DNA of 9,618 bases from an uncultured Campylobacter sp. (GCA_937896205.1 CALBNA010000250.1:1-9618), one strand, 5' to 3'. Counted from the first letter of the stretch, positions 1 through 7,618 are shown. Numbers and translations are program-made. Notes: generated from the sequence alone by a model not told the origin.

Positions 1-59
1 GTGGGTAATGACCGAGTAAAATTTAGAACCAACAAAGTATAAATCAAAAAGACAAGCCG

Positions 60-803
60 CTAAGCCGCACGTTGTTTTATGGTTTCATACGCCTCATTTA
101 TCTCTTGCAACTTACGAGTACTCTTTTCTATCATCTCCTCGCTCTCGCCGCGCCCCATAAGGATATCAGGATGATATTTTTTCACGAGTTCGCGGTAGCG
201 CTTTTTTACCTCGTCAAACGGCGCATCCTCTTTTAGCCCAAGTACGGCGTAAGGGCTTTTCGTACGCATTTCATACGGATTTCGCCGCGTCTGCCTTTGA
301 TCGTAAAATTTCTCAAACCTCGCTAGTATCGCTTCAAAAATACCCTCATCAAGCCCAAATCCAGAAGCGATCTGCTCGATGATATTGCGCTCGCTTTTGC
401 TAAATTCGCCGTCTATGTAGGCTAAGTTTAACAAAAACGATATCTTCGCAGCCGCGGCGTCTTGGCTAAGACGAAAGCGATCTTTATATTGCCGCGCGAT
501 AAAATAGGCATTATGCACTGTCTCTTTTTCGCGGTTATATATCTGCTTTAGCTCCGCTCTCATAGCTGCGTCGTTACCGAGCCTTAGCGTGATATCGTCT
601 AGCGTCTCGCTGATAAGGCGAGCTTCTAGCTCATTTACCCTGCCGTCGCTTTTGGCGACTTTGGCAAGCAAGCTAACTAAAAATTTCGCCTCTTCAAACA
701 TCGCCCGTTTTTGTGAGCCGCCTAAATTTGCGGGATTTTGACTGAAATTTGAGACCAGATAATAAATCCCGTAAAATATCAAAAACCAAAAAATAAAATT
801 CAA
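60..803 (-). CDS. djlA: Membrane-anchored TerB and J-domain co-chaperone, DjlA-like
   Basis: 247 residues in the DjlA layout: a hydrophobic N-terminal membrane segment (about residues 2-19), a TerB-type helical domain (about 36-165), and a C-terminal J domain (about 183-245) with the diagnostic HPD at 211-213. The TerB part carries two copies of the family's acidic pattern, KSDGRVNELE at 51-60 and IDGEFSKSE at 130-138. J domains stimulate the ATPase of DnaK; the anchor would place this activity at the cytoplasmic face of the inner membrane (family knowledge, not shown here). The start is TTG at 803, 4 bases after the stop of the upstream protease gene, so translation is probably coupled; GGTGA lies just before it. 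The next internal ATG (residue 35) would remove the membrane segment. The name djlA rests on domain order; 'TerB/DnaJ domain protein' is the safer label. Confidence 0.85.
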   Translation of the reverse strand: MNFIFWFLIFYGIYYLVSNFSQNPANLGGSQKRAMFEEAKFLVSLLAKVAKSDGRVNELEARLISETLDDITLRLGNDAAMRAELKQIYNREKETVHNAYFIARQYKDRFRLSQDAAAAKISFLLNLAYIDGEFSKSERNIIEQIASGFGLDEGIFEAILARFEKFYDQRQTRRNPYEMRTKSPYAVLGLKEDAPFDEVKKRYRELVKKYHPDILMGRGESEEMIEKSTRKLQEINEAYETIKQRAA

Positions 804-807
804 AATA

Positions 808-1866
808 TCACCATAAATGATAAATCGTATTTTTGAGCTTGCCGCCCACTAGCTCGTTTTTACGCCACGAGCTCTCGTCGTTCATCACGTTCCAGCGGCG
901 CTCGTCGGGGCGGTAGAACCAATCTTTGTCGATCTGATAATAAATCTGCTTGCCGTTTGCCTCGATGATGTTGGCGATGTTGTTGTCGTGGTAGCTGTTC
1001 TCGTCGTAGTCGGTAAACGCGCGCTGTCCCATCTCGGAGTAAAGAAGCGTAAGCTCCTGAAGCATCTCGTTTAGCTCGTTGTCCATCTTTTGCACGTGCA
1101 GCCCGATCTCCTCTGCCTCGCGGAAAAGTATCGGATAGTCATGTGCCGGATAGTCGCTGTTTAGGCGCTCGGAGATGTTTTGGATCTTTGATTCGTCGGT
1201 CATATGGTAGCGCAAAAGCTCGCAGCAAATCTTTAGCGAGAGCGAGCTAGCGCGGTCTACGGCGCCAAAAACCAGCGGATGGATATAGTTGTATAGCGAT
1301 TTATACGGGTTTTCGTCATTATCTTTTTCGTGCATTTTCCATAGTTTTATCACGCGGTTTAGCTCGTCCATCGATACGCTAACGCGCTCGTTGCCGTTAT
1401 CTATCGGGCTCATCGCGTGCTTTAGCGAGGTATCGACGGCGGTCAGATACGCTAGCGGACCCATCACAATCTCGTTTGCGCCAAGCGCCATCATCGTCGC
1501 AGCCGACGCGCAGTTAGCAGGAATGAGAGCGGTGATGTTTTTGCAGTAGTTTCGCAGAGTGCTGATGATACGAAGCGCTGCGATACCGCTGCCGCCGTCA
1601 CTTTTGATGAACAAAAACGCGTTTTCTATCTTTTTGCCCTTTAAAATTTCATACATCGCGCTCGCGTCGTTGCCGCAGACGCTGCCCGCGTTTGAGTTGT
1701 AGTATGTGATGAGCGTGCCGCCCAGTTTGGCCTCGACCGCCTTTAGTACCTGCTGAGTCTCGCTAAATAGCACCGGCGGCTTAGCTACGCTTTTTTGATC
1801 CATTCCTCTGCCCTCCTTTTGCGGCTGTTCTTCTTCTTTGTTGTTTAAAAAGTCTTTCCAAGACAT
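808..1866 (-). CDS. SDH_sah-type Clp/crotonase-fold serine protease
   Basis: 352 residues with the core of a Clp/crotonase-fold protease, closest by eye to the Pfam SDH_sah group (serine dehydrogenase proteinases, relatives of SppA and ClpP). A strand ending in the oxyanion-type glycine motif KSDGGSG (88-94) is followed by ALIPANCASAATMMALGA (113-130), where Ser121 is the expected nucleophile. The segment NEIVMGPLAYLTAVD (131-145) matches the conserved stretch that follows in this family. There is no signal peptide or membrane segment, so a cytoplasmic location is likely. The charged N-terminal 30 residues look disordered, and the C-terminal 60 residues (WFYRPDERRWNVM region) are outside the protease core. 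ATG at 1866 has AAGGAAAG a few bases upstream. Its substrate is unknown. It is the first gene of a two-gene unit with the DjlA-like gene. Family assignment is firm at fold level, less so at name level. Confidence 0.82.
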   Translation of the reverse strand: MSWKDFLNNKEEEQPQKEGRGMDQKSVAKPPVLFSETQQVLKAVEAKLGGTLITYYNSNAGSVCGNDASAMYEILKGKKIENAFLFIKSDGGSGIAALRIISTLRNYCKNITALIPANCASAATMMALGANEIVMGPLAYLTAVDTSLKHAMSPIDNGNERVSVSMDELNRVIKLWKMHEKDNDENPYKSLYNYIHPLVFGAVDRASSLSLKICCELLRYHMTDESKIQNISERLNSDYPAHDYPILFREAEEIGLHVQKMDNELNEMLQELTLLYSEMGQRAFTDYDENSYHDNNIANIIEANGKQIYYQIDKDWFYRPDERRWNVMNDESSWRKNELVGGKLKNTIYHLW

Positions 1867-2037
1867 CTACTTTCCTTTTTTCCTTTCAAATTTTGATTCA
1901 AATTTTTACGGTCTTTTAATATCGCTTGCAAAATTTGGCGCTAAAATGCTTGAGCAAACGCCGCCGAGACGAGCCAAATTTAGCAAGTGCGTCAAATTTA
2001 CGCCGCTCAAATTTAGCCAGCCCAGCGGTGCCAAATT
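1867..2037. repeat. Intergenic region with a dense cluster of CAAATTT words
   Basis: The 171 bases between purL and the protease gene contain CAAATTT on the plus strand at 1887, 1899, 1975, 1993, 2008 and 2032, plus one near match (CAAAATTTG) at 1929. All face the same way, so they read AAATTTG in the direction of the flanking genes. The spacing is irregular (12 to about 76 bases) and the sequence between copies is not conserved, so this is a word cluster, not a tandem repeat. The protease ribosome binding site lies at the left edge. A promoter for the protease and djlA should be here, but only weak -10 candidates are visible (a TATTAA-like sequence around 1915-1922, minus strand). I see no clear terminator hairpin with a T-run after purL. 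Confidence 0.6.
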
Positions 2038-4227
2038 TTAGTCCTCTTGGCGGACGATTGCGGCAAATTTATTAAAATAAACCTCGCTCACGTCGCTTAG
2101 CTTTTCTTCGATATCGTTTAGCCTAAATTTATCTCCGCCCACTGCGCCGATTTTTTCAAATTTGACGCCGTGTTTTGCGGCTAGAGATTCAAATTTAGCC
2201 TCGTCTTTTACGCCGACGATCGCGCGCGAAAAGCTCTCGTCAAAGATGAAATTTGACTTTTTAACGTCAAATTTACACTCCGCGCCAAGTCCGCTTAGGC
2301 ATGCCATTTTAGCTAACGTTATCGCTACGCCGCCTACGCCTACGCTGTTTGCAAACTCCAGCGCGCCCGATTTATTTGCCTCGATAACCAGATCCCACAG
2401 CGCACGCTCTTTCTTGTAGTCCACCGCAGCTAGCTCGCCGCCCACCGCGTCAAATAGCGCCTTAGCGTAGAGCGACGCGGCAAATTCGCCCTTCGTCTCG
2501 CCAAGCACGTATATCGCCGTGCCAGCGCGAGCAAAGACGCTCGGAAGGCTCGCGTTTGCGTCCTCGTTCACGCCCACCGTCACGATCGCTGGCGTCGGAT
2601 AGACGCTCACGCCCTCGGTGTCGTTATACAGGCTCACGTTGCCGCTGACGACCGGCGTATTTAGCTCGCGGCAAGCCTCTTTGATACCCTCGCAGCCCTG
2701 TGCGAACTGCCACATGACCTCGGGATTTTGCGGATTGCCGTAGTTTAGGCAGTCGGTGATGGCTAGTGGCGCCGCTCCGCTCATCGCAACCTTTCGTCCG
2801 GCCGCCGCGACCGCTCTAGCCGCGCCGATTTTGGGATCGACGAAATTTGCCCGCGGGTCGCACTGCGCCGCCATCGCGATCGCCCTACCCGTTTCTTTCA
2901 CGCGGATAACCGCAGCTCCGAGGAGCCCTGGTTGTTTGATCGTATTTGTTTGGATATTTGCGTCGTATTGATCGTAGATCAGCGACTTGTTTAGCACCTC
3001 AGGCTCGCCAAGTAGCTTCCAAAACGCCGTTTTGTTATCGACGTTTTCAGGGATTTGTAAATTTTTGATTTCGTCTAGATATTTTGGGCGCGCGGTCGGT
3101 CGGTCAAGCACCGGAGAGGCCTCGCTAAGCGGCGCTATCGGTATCTCGCCAGCTAACTCGCCGTGCCAATAAAGCTCCATCACGCCGCTATCGGTTACCT
3201 CGCCGATGATCTCGGCGTCGAGGTCCCATTTTTTAAATATCTCGAGTATCTTTTGCTCGCAGCCTTTTTTGGCGCAGATGAGCATGCGCTCCTGGCTTTC
3301 GCTTAGCATGAGTTCATAAGGCGTCATGCCCGTCTCGCGCATAGGCACGCGGTCTAGATACATCTTCATACCGCTGCCGCTGCGTCCCGCCATCTCAAAG
3401 CTACTAGACGTTAGCCCCGCCGCGCCCATATCCTGGATGCCCACGACGTAGTCGGTTTTAAAGAGCTCCAAGCACGCCTCCATCAGCAGCTTTTCGGCAA
3501 ACGGATCGCCCACTTGCACGGTCGGGCGCAGAGATTTGTTCGCGTCGTTAAAGCTATCGCTGGCCATTACCGCGCCTCCAAGCCCGTCGCGACCGGTCTT
3601 TGAGCCCACGTAGATCACGGGATTGCCGATACCTTCAGCCCTGCCGTAAAATATCTCGTCGCTCTTACAAAGCCCCAGCGCAAATGCGTTTACTAGGATG
3701 TTGCCGTTAAAACTAGGATCAAACGTCGTCTCGCCGCCGATAGTAGGGATGCCCATGCAGTTGCCGTAGTGAGCGATTCCCGCGACCGCGCCTTTTAGCA
3801 GATAGCGCTGTTTTCTCGCATTTTCGCTCTCGCCCCTCACCTCGCCGAATCGCAGCGAGTTCATATTTGCCACGACCCGCGCGCCCATCGTAAATACGTC
3901 GCGCAGTATCCCGCCAACGCCCGTCGCCGCGCCCTGAAAAGGCTCGATGAAGCTTGGGTGGTTGTGGCTCTCCATCTTAAACACCGCCGCGACGCCGCCT
4001 CCGACGTCGATGACGCCCGCGTTCTCGCCTGGACCCTGGATCACCCACGGGGCTTTGGTCGGGAAGCCGTTTAGGTACTTTTTACTCGACTTGTAGCTGC
4101 AGTGCTCGCTCCACATTGCGGAAAATATCCCAAGCTCGAGCAAATTTGGCTCTCTACCTAGGATCTTTAGGATCTCTTCGTACTCTTGGTCGCTGATTTT
4201 GTGCGCTTTTACGGTAGCTTTGTCCAT
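2038..4227 (-). CDS. purL: Phosphoribosylformylglycinamidine synthase subunit PurL
   Basis: 729 residues, the usual size of the small-form PurL that works with separate PurS and PurQ subunits (neither is in this window). It catalyses the ATP- and glutamine-dependent conversion of FGAR to FGAM in cytoplasmic de novo purine synthesis, with ammonia delivered by PurQ. Visible signatures: [15 protein letters not shown] (38-52), with the conserved His of the active site; [20 protein letters not shown] (84-103); [14 protein letters not shown] (105-118); [10 protein letters not shown] (164-173); [18 protein letters not shown] (263-280); and LSESQERML (308-316). The second half repeats the AIR-synthase-like fold, with [10 protein letters not shown] and [12 protein letters not shown] motifs. 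No frameshift or missing motif is seen. ATG at 4227 has AAAGGC about 8 bases upstream. The gene stands alone between two long gaps, so it probably has its own promoter. Confidence 0.97.
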   Translation of the reverse strand: MDKATVKAHKISDQEYEEILKILGREPNLLELGIFSAMWSEHCSYKSSKKYLNGFPTKAPWVIQGPGENAGVIDVGGGVAAVFKMESHNHPSFIEPFQGAATGVGGILRDVFTMGARVVANMNSLRFGEVRGESENARKQRYLLKGAVAGIAHYGNCMGIPTIGGETTFDPSFNGNILVNAFALGLCKSDEIFYGRAEGIGNPVIYVGSKTGRDGLGGAVMASDSFNDANKSLRPTVQVGDPFAEKLLMEACLELFKTDYVVGIQDMGAAGLTSSSFEMAGRSGSGMKMYLDRVPMRETGMTPYELMLSESQERMLICAKKGCEQKILEIFKKWDLDAEIIGEVTDSGVMELYWHGELAGEIPIAPLSEASPVLDRPTARPKYLDEIKNLQIPENVDNKTAFWKLLGEPEVLNKSLIYDQYDANIQTNTIKQPGLLGAAVIRVKETGRAIAMAAQCDPRANFVDPKIGAARAVAAAGRKVAMSGAAPLAITDCLNYGNPQNPEVMWQFAQGCEGIKEACRELNTPVVSGNVSLYNDTEGVSVYPTPAIVTVGVNEDANASLPSVFARAGTAIYVLGETKGEFAASLYAKALFDAVGGELAAVDYKKERALWDLVIEANKSGALEFANSVGVGGVAITLAKMACLSGLGAECKFDVKKSNFIFDESFSRAIVGVKDEAKFESLAAKHGVKFEKIGAVGGDKFRLNDIEEKLSDVSEVYFNKFAAIVRQED

Positions 4228-4253
4228 TTTTAGCCTTTAAAAAATTTTGGTTG

Positions 4254-4259
4254 ATTTTA
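4254..4259 (-). promoter_or_regulatory. Candidate -10 box for purL
   Basis: On the minus strand TAAAAT, preceded by an AT-rich tract (TTTTTATGCGAATTTAAG), would start transcription about 20 bases before the purL ATG. Campylobacter promoters often show only a -10 box with AT-rich upstream sequence, which fits. No -35 box or operator is recognisable, so this is a weak call in AT-rich DNA. Confidence 0.3.
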
Positions 4260-4543
4260 CTTAAATTCGCATAAAAACTTGATAAACCAAAGGAGTGAGA
4301 GCGGGGTAAATTTGGCGAATAAAACAAGAGTCTAAATTTCATACGGCAAGCTAAAAATATTCTGTTTATAGTTATTGATTCGGCTCTAAATTTAACCGAA
4401 AATCAGCATTTTTGCGGCGCTGGTCTTGGCGAGCGGCTCAAATTTTAGACAAATGCCAAATTTGAAGTAGCTGTGGAAATTAAAATTTAAGTATATTAGT
4501 ACCCTAAATTTGACGCAAGAAAGTCCGATATTCCGCTAAATTC

Positions 4544-4561
4544 GGCGGGCGATTACCCGCC
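4544..4561 (-). terminator. GC-rich hairpin after the lipoprotein cluster, possible terminator
   Basis: GGCGGG and CCCGCC form a perfect 6-base-pair stem around a 6-base loop (CGATTA), starting 8 bases after the TAG of the last lipoprotein gene. Its position suits transcription termination or 3'-end protection. Reading on the minus strand, it is followed by GAATTTAGC and not by a U-run, so a classical intrinsic terminator is not demonstrated. Confidence 0.4.
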
Positions 4562-4569
4562 ACAAACGA

Positions 4570-5322
4570 CTATTTGCTCGGCATGCTATAGTAGCAAAGT
4601 ATGTTTAGCAGGATGTGCCCTTGCTTTTTGAGGTCTTGCTCGATGACATCTTGTCTAAATTTGGCAGAGGTCGCCTGCTCTTTAGCTTCGGTCAGTTTGC
4701 TGCTTGGCAGGTTAAATTTAAAGTCCAAATTTTTTATCTCAAAGCCCTTATTACCAACTATCTTCGCGTCGATCACGGTAGCGAAAAACTCGTCAGACGC
4801 GCCCACGTAGTAGTTCGTCACGCTTCTAGCGTTTATAGGTTCGCCGCCAAAAAATGCCTTGCAAACGGGAGATTTTTGCGCGCTATAAACCACGCTCTCA
4901 AGGATCCCGCCGCCAAATTCGTAAAACTTAAATTTCTTTGAGTTTTGTAGTTTTTTTATCTCGTCTTTATCGCTCAAATCCACATTTCTACCGCTATCCA
5001 GATCAATCACTATCAGAGTTTTTACGCCGTCGCCGCTTGAGTAAACCCAGCCTAGATTTTGGCTCGCCGAGTCGCTCTCGCCTGGCAATTTCACCTCGGC
5101 CCTACCCATGTAGTCGCCGAATTTTTCCTCTTTTTTGCCACCGCTCATCTCGTAGACCGTAGTCTCGGTTATAAACCCGATCTGCTATATGCTAGCGTCG
5201 TTTTTCATATATGTACGCCACGCTCTCTCTCCGCCCATATCGCCTGTGATGGCCGCGCAACCGCTAAACGCTAATGCCGCGACAGTCGCTACTGCCGCCT
5301 TAAAAATCATCGTGTTTTTCAT
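4570..5322 (-). pseudogene. Third tandem lipoprotein gene, interrupted by an in-frame TAG
   Basis: Read from ATG at 5322, this frame encodes a lipoprotein signal peptide ending in ALAFSGC (Cys22), then a mature region matching the two upstream paralogues, but codon 46 is TAG (5185-5187). The frame is otherwise open to TAG at 4570, giving 250 codons, the same size as its neighbours (245 and 250). The start at 5322 overlaps the stop of the preceding gene as ATGA (5319-5322), and W-x-x-Y-x-x-N-D-A-S-I before the stop aligns with the same positions in the paralogues, so this start is the ancestral one. After the stop the text resumes with QIGF, matching DVAF/EVAF. An automatic caller would instead report a 192-residue protein from ATG at 5148, which lacks any signal peptide. 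The later part (KFYEFGGGILESVVYSAQ, VCKAF, SVTNYY, EIKNLDFKFN, ILCYY) is closest to the 6104-6841 protein. A nonsense mutation is most likely; a sequencing error is possible. Function of the family unknown. Confidence 0.8.
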
Positions 5323-6071
5323 TTTTGCTCTCTTTCTTTCGCGCCAAAAGCGCAAATTTGATTAAGCCTCAGCCCGTAGCCGCGCAACTCGTTTTGGATT
5401 TTTTCCTCAAATTTATGCGTTTTTACGGCGACTTCTCGCAAGCCATCGGAATTTGTAAAATTTTTTATCTGAGATTTTAAAAGTAGCGCGCCGCTTTTGG
5501 AGGAAATTTTTGCCTGCGTTATAACGGCCGTGAAATTCAGCTTTTCTAAATTTTGCGCGTCGTAGTAGCTAGATACAGACTTCACGCTCACGTTACCGCC
5601 TTTTTGAAACGCCTCGCAAACCGAAATCGGCGCCTCAAAAACTGCTACCGTCGTCAAATTTGAGCTAAATTCGTAAAATTTGATCCGCCGAGCATCCCAA
5701 AGCTCGGTCGCGCTCGCTTCGTCTTTTAGATCAAACTCCGCCTCGGTATCGGCGTCTTTTAGCATAAACGCACTACCGCCGCTTTTATAGACGGCGCCGA
5801 GCCTAAAAGGTAGTCTGCTGCCCTCTTTTTTAGTAAGAGCAAAGCCCGTAGTTTCGCCGTCCTCAGGCTGAGCGCGAAAATCACGCGAGAAAAATGCCGT
5901 CAAAAAGGCAACCTCTCTAATGGCGCCGTCTGTACCCAGATATCTCGTCCAGTTATCCTCGGGAACGTCGATATTTGAGACGTCGTGCTCGGCTATATTT
6001 GCGCTGCTAGTGATGCCGGCACAACCGTAAAAAGCCAGGGCCGCAATAGCCGCTAGAAATAAGTTTTTCAT
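5319..6071 (-). CDS. Putative lipoprotein, second of three tandem paralogues
   Basis: 250 residues. The N-terminus has a short basic start (MKN), a hydrophobic core and LAFYGC with Cys17 as the likely lipidation site. Phe and Tyr at -3 and -2 make this a loose lipobox, so lipidation is probable but not certain. The mature region shares with the 6104-6841 protein the pattern W-x-x-Y-L-x-x-D-G (41-49), REVAF (52-56), KFYEF (131-135), VCEAF (151-155), SSYYD (167-171) and a C-terminal Cys in NQICAF (237-242). It is the most divergent of the three: GGGILESVV is replaced by SSNLTTVAV, and the EIKNLDFKF stretch is altered. Its TGA overlaps the next start as ATGA, indicating translational coupling. 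ATG at 6071 has only a weak GAG-type ribosome binding site, 32 bases after the previous stop. I do not recognise the family; an envelope location is inferred from the signal peptide alone. Confidence 0.8.
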   Translation of the reverse strand: MKNLFLAAIAALAFYGCAGITSSANIAEHDVSNIDVPEDNWTRYLGTDGAIREVAFLTAFFSRDFRAQPEDGETTGFALTKKEGSRLPFRLGAVYKSGGSAFMLKDADTEAEFDLKDEASATELWDARRIKFYEFSSNLTTVAVFEAPISVCEAFQKGGNVSVKSVSSYYDAQNLEKLNFTAVITQAKISSKSGALLLKSQIKNFTNSDGLREVAVKTHKFEEKIQNELRGYGLRLNQICAFGAKEREQK

Positions 6072-6103
6072 CTCGCGCTCGCGTTTAAATTTGATAAAAG
6101 CGA

Positions 6104-6841
6104 TCAGTTTTTAGGCGCGGCGCAAACGATATTTGATAGGATTTGCTCCTGTTTTTTAGCGTCGACGTCTATGACTTTGTTCCTAAATTCCGCCGATCGA
6201 GCCCGCGTCTGCGTGCTAGCTAGCTTGCCGTCGCTAACGAAAAATTTAAAGTCTAGATTTTTGATCTCGGCGCTTTTGCCCTTTTTCACTCCGATATCCA
6301 TCAAAGTCGCGAAAAACTCGCTATTGTCGGGACTTTCTTTATCGTAATAATTAGTCACGGCATGAGCTTTTACCGTCTTACCCACCGCAAAACTCTCGCA
6401 CACGGCGCCCGAGTCCGAGCTAAAAACTACGCTCTCTAATATGCCGCCGCCAAACTGATAAAATTTGACCTTTTTGGCCCCTCTTAGAGTCGCAAGCTCG
6501 TTTTTATCGCGCATATTTATGTATTGATAGCCAAATTTTTCCTTATCGTTAAGCTCCAAAACTATAAACGAAATACCGTTTTGCGCGTACATATCGCCAA
6601 GCTTCAAATTTTGACCGTCTCTTTTTATGAGCGCCATACCGATGATATCGCCGTTTTTTTGCGCGTGAGTTGCGCTCAAATTTTCTGAGAAAAATGCGAC
6701 ATCGCCGACGGTGCCGTCGTTTTCTAGATATTTGATCCAGTCCGGTTCAGGCGATACTACGCTACTTGCTAGATGATCGTGTGAAGGCATGCAACCGCCC
6801 AGCAACGCAGCTAGAGCGGCTATAGATAAGATTTTTTTCAT
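6104..6841 (-). CDS. Putative lipoprotein, first of three tandem paralogues
   Basis: 245 residues with a good lipoprotein signal peptide: MKK, a hydrophobic stretch and ALLGGC, giving Cys17 as the acylated residue. The next residue is Met, not Asp, so by the E. coli sorting rule it would not be held at the inner membrane (the rule may not apply in Campylobacter). Family landmarks are DWIKYLENDGTVGDVAF (34-50), KVKFYQFGGGILESVVF (124-140), VCESF (147-151), AVTNYYD (161-167), EFFATLMDIG (175-184), EIKNLDFKF (192-200) and a C-terminal Cys in SNIVCAA (236-242). Cys148 and Cys240 are shared by all three copies and could form a disulfide. The gene starts 30 bases after the MnmE-like stop on the same strand, with a weak AAGAAA ribosome binding site, so it is probably cotranscribed with it. 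Function unknown; no enzyme or binding motif was recognised. Confidence 0.83.
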   Translation of the reverse strand: MKKILSIAALAALLGGCMPSHDHLASSVVSPEPDWIKYLENDGTVGDVAFFSENLSATHAQKNGDIIGMALIKRDGQNLKLGDMYAQNGISFIVLELNDKEKFGYQYINMRDKNELATLRGAKKVKFYQFGGGILESVVFSSDSGAVCESFAVGKTVKAHAVTNYYDKESPDNSEFFATLMDIGVKKGKSAEIKNLDFKFFVSDGKLASTQTRARSAEFRNKVIDVDAKKQEQILSNIVCAAPKN

Positions 6842-6871
6842 TATTTTTTCTTTTTTATAAAGTAAATTTCG

Positions 6872-7555
6872 TTATTTTCCGAGGCAAAAATTGCTAAACA
6901 TTTCGTCTAAAATTTCGCTTCGCTCAAACGGTTTCGTGATTGACGAGATTTGCTCTATTGCTGTATTTAGCTCGTAGGCAAAGAGCTCGAGCTCGGACTG
7001 GGCAAGTAAATTTAACGCCCTTTTTATCGCCTCGCTCGCCGCCTCGCAGCATGAAATTTGACGAGCGGAGTTTAGTAGTATCTCGCTCGCCTCTTGGGCG
7101 TCGAGATAGGTTTTTAGACTATTTACTATCTCGTCCGTTCCTTGCTTGGCGCAGATTTGTATCGGATTTTTGGGACTTGTAAATTTAACGCCGAGGTCGC
7201 ATTTATTTAGAACGTAAAAAATCTTTTTTTGCGAGTTTTTTAAAAGCTCCAGGATCTCGTTATCCTGCTCATCAGCCTCCTGCGACGCGTCAAAAACGGC
7301 CAGGATGACGTCGGCCTCCTCGATAGCTCGTAGCGAATACGAAATGCCGATCTGTTCGATCTTGCCCGCGTTTTTGCGGATGCCTGCGGTATCGATGATG
7401 CGCACGAGGTGAGTACCGATTTTTAGGGCTTCTTCGATGCTGTCTCTAGTCGTACCCGCCTCGTCGCTGATGATTGCGCGCTCGTAGGACAAAAGCGAGT
7501 TTAAGATCGAGCTTTTGCCGACGTTTGGCTTGCCGACTAAAATTATCTTTTGCAA
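6872..7555 (-). CDS. mnmE: N-terminally truncated MnmE-type GTPase
   Basis: 227 residues, against roughly 440-455 for a full MnmE. All GTPase motifs are present: G1 GKPNVGKSS (8-16), switch I AGTTRD (33-38), G3 DTAG (55-58), Glu67 in IEQIGI matching the catalytic Glu282 of E. coli, G4 NKCD (117-120), G5 CAK (135-137), and the MnmE C-terminus FCLGK with its conserved Cys224. The N-terminal folate-binding and dimerisation domain and the first half of the helical domain are absent. The frame is closed by TAA at 7565-7567, and no MnmE-like sequence lies further upstream, where a divergent transporter gene begins. Full MnmE acts with MnmG to modify wobble uridines of tRNA. This half-protein could bind GTP but should not form the normal dimer. 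TTG at 7555 has AAGGGA at a good distance. It may be a decaying fragment, half of a split gene, or a product of rearrangement. The lipoprotein genes follow 30 bases downstream. Confidence 0.85.
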   Translation of the reverse strand: MQKIILVGKPNVGKSSILNSLLSYERAIISDEAGTTRDSIEEALKIGTHLVRIIDTAGIRKNAGKIEQIGISYSLRAIEEADVILAVFDASQEADEQDNEILELLKNSQKKIFYVLNKCDLGVKFTSPKNPIQICAKQGTDEIVNSLKTYLDAQEASEILLNSARQISCCEAASEAIKRALNLLAQSELELFAYELNTAIEQISSITKPFERSEILDEMFSNFCLGK

Positions 7556-7560
7556 AATTT

Positions 7561-7566
7561 TCCCTT
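7561..7566 (-). promoter_or_regulatory. Ribosome binding site deciding the TTG start of the MnmE fragment
   Basis: AAGGGA on the minus strand lies 5 bases before TTG (7555). It partly overlaps an in-frame TAA (7565-7567), which rules out any start further upstream in this frame. A proper site at the exact beginning of the G domain suggests that the short protein can be made. Confidence 0.6.
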
Positions 7567-7617
7567 AAAAATCCCGTTATATTTACGGCGAAGTTCGCCG
7601 CTTAAAATCCCGATTAT
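7564..7617. repeat. Imperfect 17-base direct repeat flanking a hairpin
   Basis: CTTAAAAATCCCGTTAT (7564-7580) and CTTAAAATCCCGATTAT (7601-7617) match except for one missing A and one extra A, and start 37 bases apart. The hairpin at 7586-7600 lies between them. The right copy contains the candidate -10 box of the minus-strand gene; the left copy contains the ribosome binding site region. The arrangement looks like a small local duplication; its role is not known. Confidence 0.6.
7586..7600. other. Small GC-rich hairpin in the leader of the MnmE fragment
   Basis: CGGCGA and TCGCCG pair over 6 bases around a 3-base loop. If transcription starts near 7606 on the minus strand, this sits about 6 bases into the leader, about 31 bases before the TTG start. 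It could stabilise the 5' end of the transcript or bind a protein as a palindrome. There is no T-run on either side, so it is not a standard terminator. Confidence 0.45.
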
Positions 7618-7618
7618 A
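7613..7618 (-). promoter_or_regulatory. Candidate -10 box for the MnmE fragment and lipoprotein genes
   Basis: The minus strand reads AAAAAATTTGTATAATCGGG: a perfect TATAAT with a T-rich run just before it, as in Campylobacter housekeeping promoters. It would give a leader of about 50 bases that includes the hairpin. No -35 box is evident. It is the best promoter candidate for the minus-strand unit 7555-4570. Confidence 0.5.

Larger units (their letters stand above)
4228..4569. other. 342-base gap between the lipoprotein cluster and purL
   Basis: No gene is supported here. The stretch is AT-rich and carries several AAATTTG/CAAATTT words (for example near 4309, 4439, 4457 and 4506). The purL leader lies at the left end and a GC-rich hairpin at the right end, just past the last lipoprotein gene. 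A short minus-strand open frame runs from about 4342 into purL in another frame, but it has low-complexity content and no credible start context. I see no tRNA, riboswitch fold or conserved RNA motif by eye. Confidence 0.5.

Noticed and set aside
1..59. Terminator after the djlA gene
   Set aside because: A TTTTT run follows the stop on the minus strand, but the adjacent GCGGCTT copies are direct repeats and cannot form a stem.
1838..2041. 67-residue plus-strand frame across the purL-protease gap
   Set aside because: It is antisense, built mainly from the CAAATTT words, with no domain or credible start.
4154..4342. 62-residue frame overlapping the purL start
   Set aside because: It is in another frame over the purL 5' end, with low-complexity content and no ribosome binding site that fits better than that of purL.
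4321..4540. A small RNA gene in the gap before purL
   Set aside because: No paired promoter and terminator, and no recognisable RNA fold, could be found by eye.
5185..5187. TAG read as pyrrolysine or as programmed readthrough
   Set aside because: Campylobacter is not known to encode pyrrolysine, and no special readthrough context is visible. Mutation or sequencing error is simpler.
6872..7555. Reading the GTPase as Der/EngA or Era
   Set aside because: Der has two G domains and Era has a KH domain. The single G domain with VEQIGI-like motif and C-terminal FCLGK is specific to MnmE.
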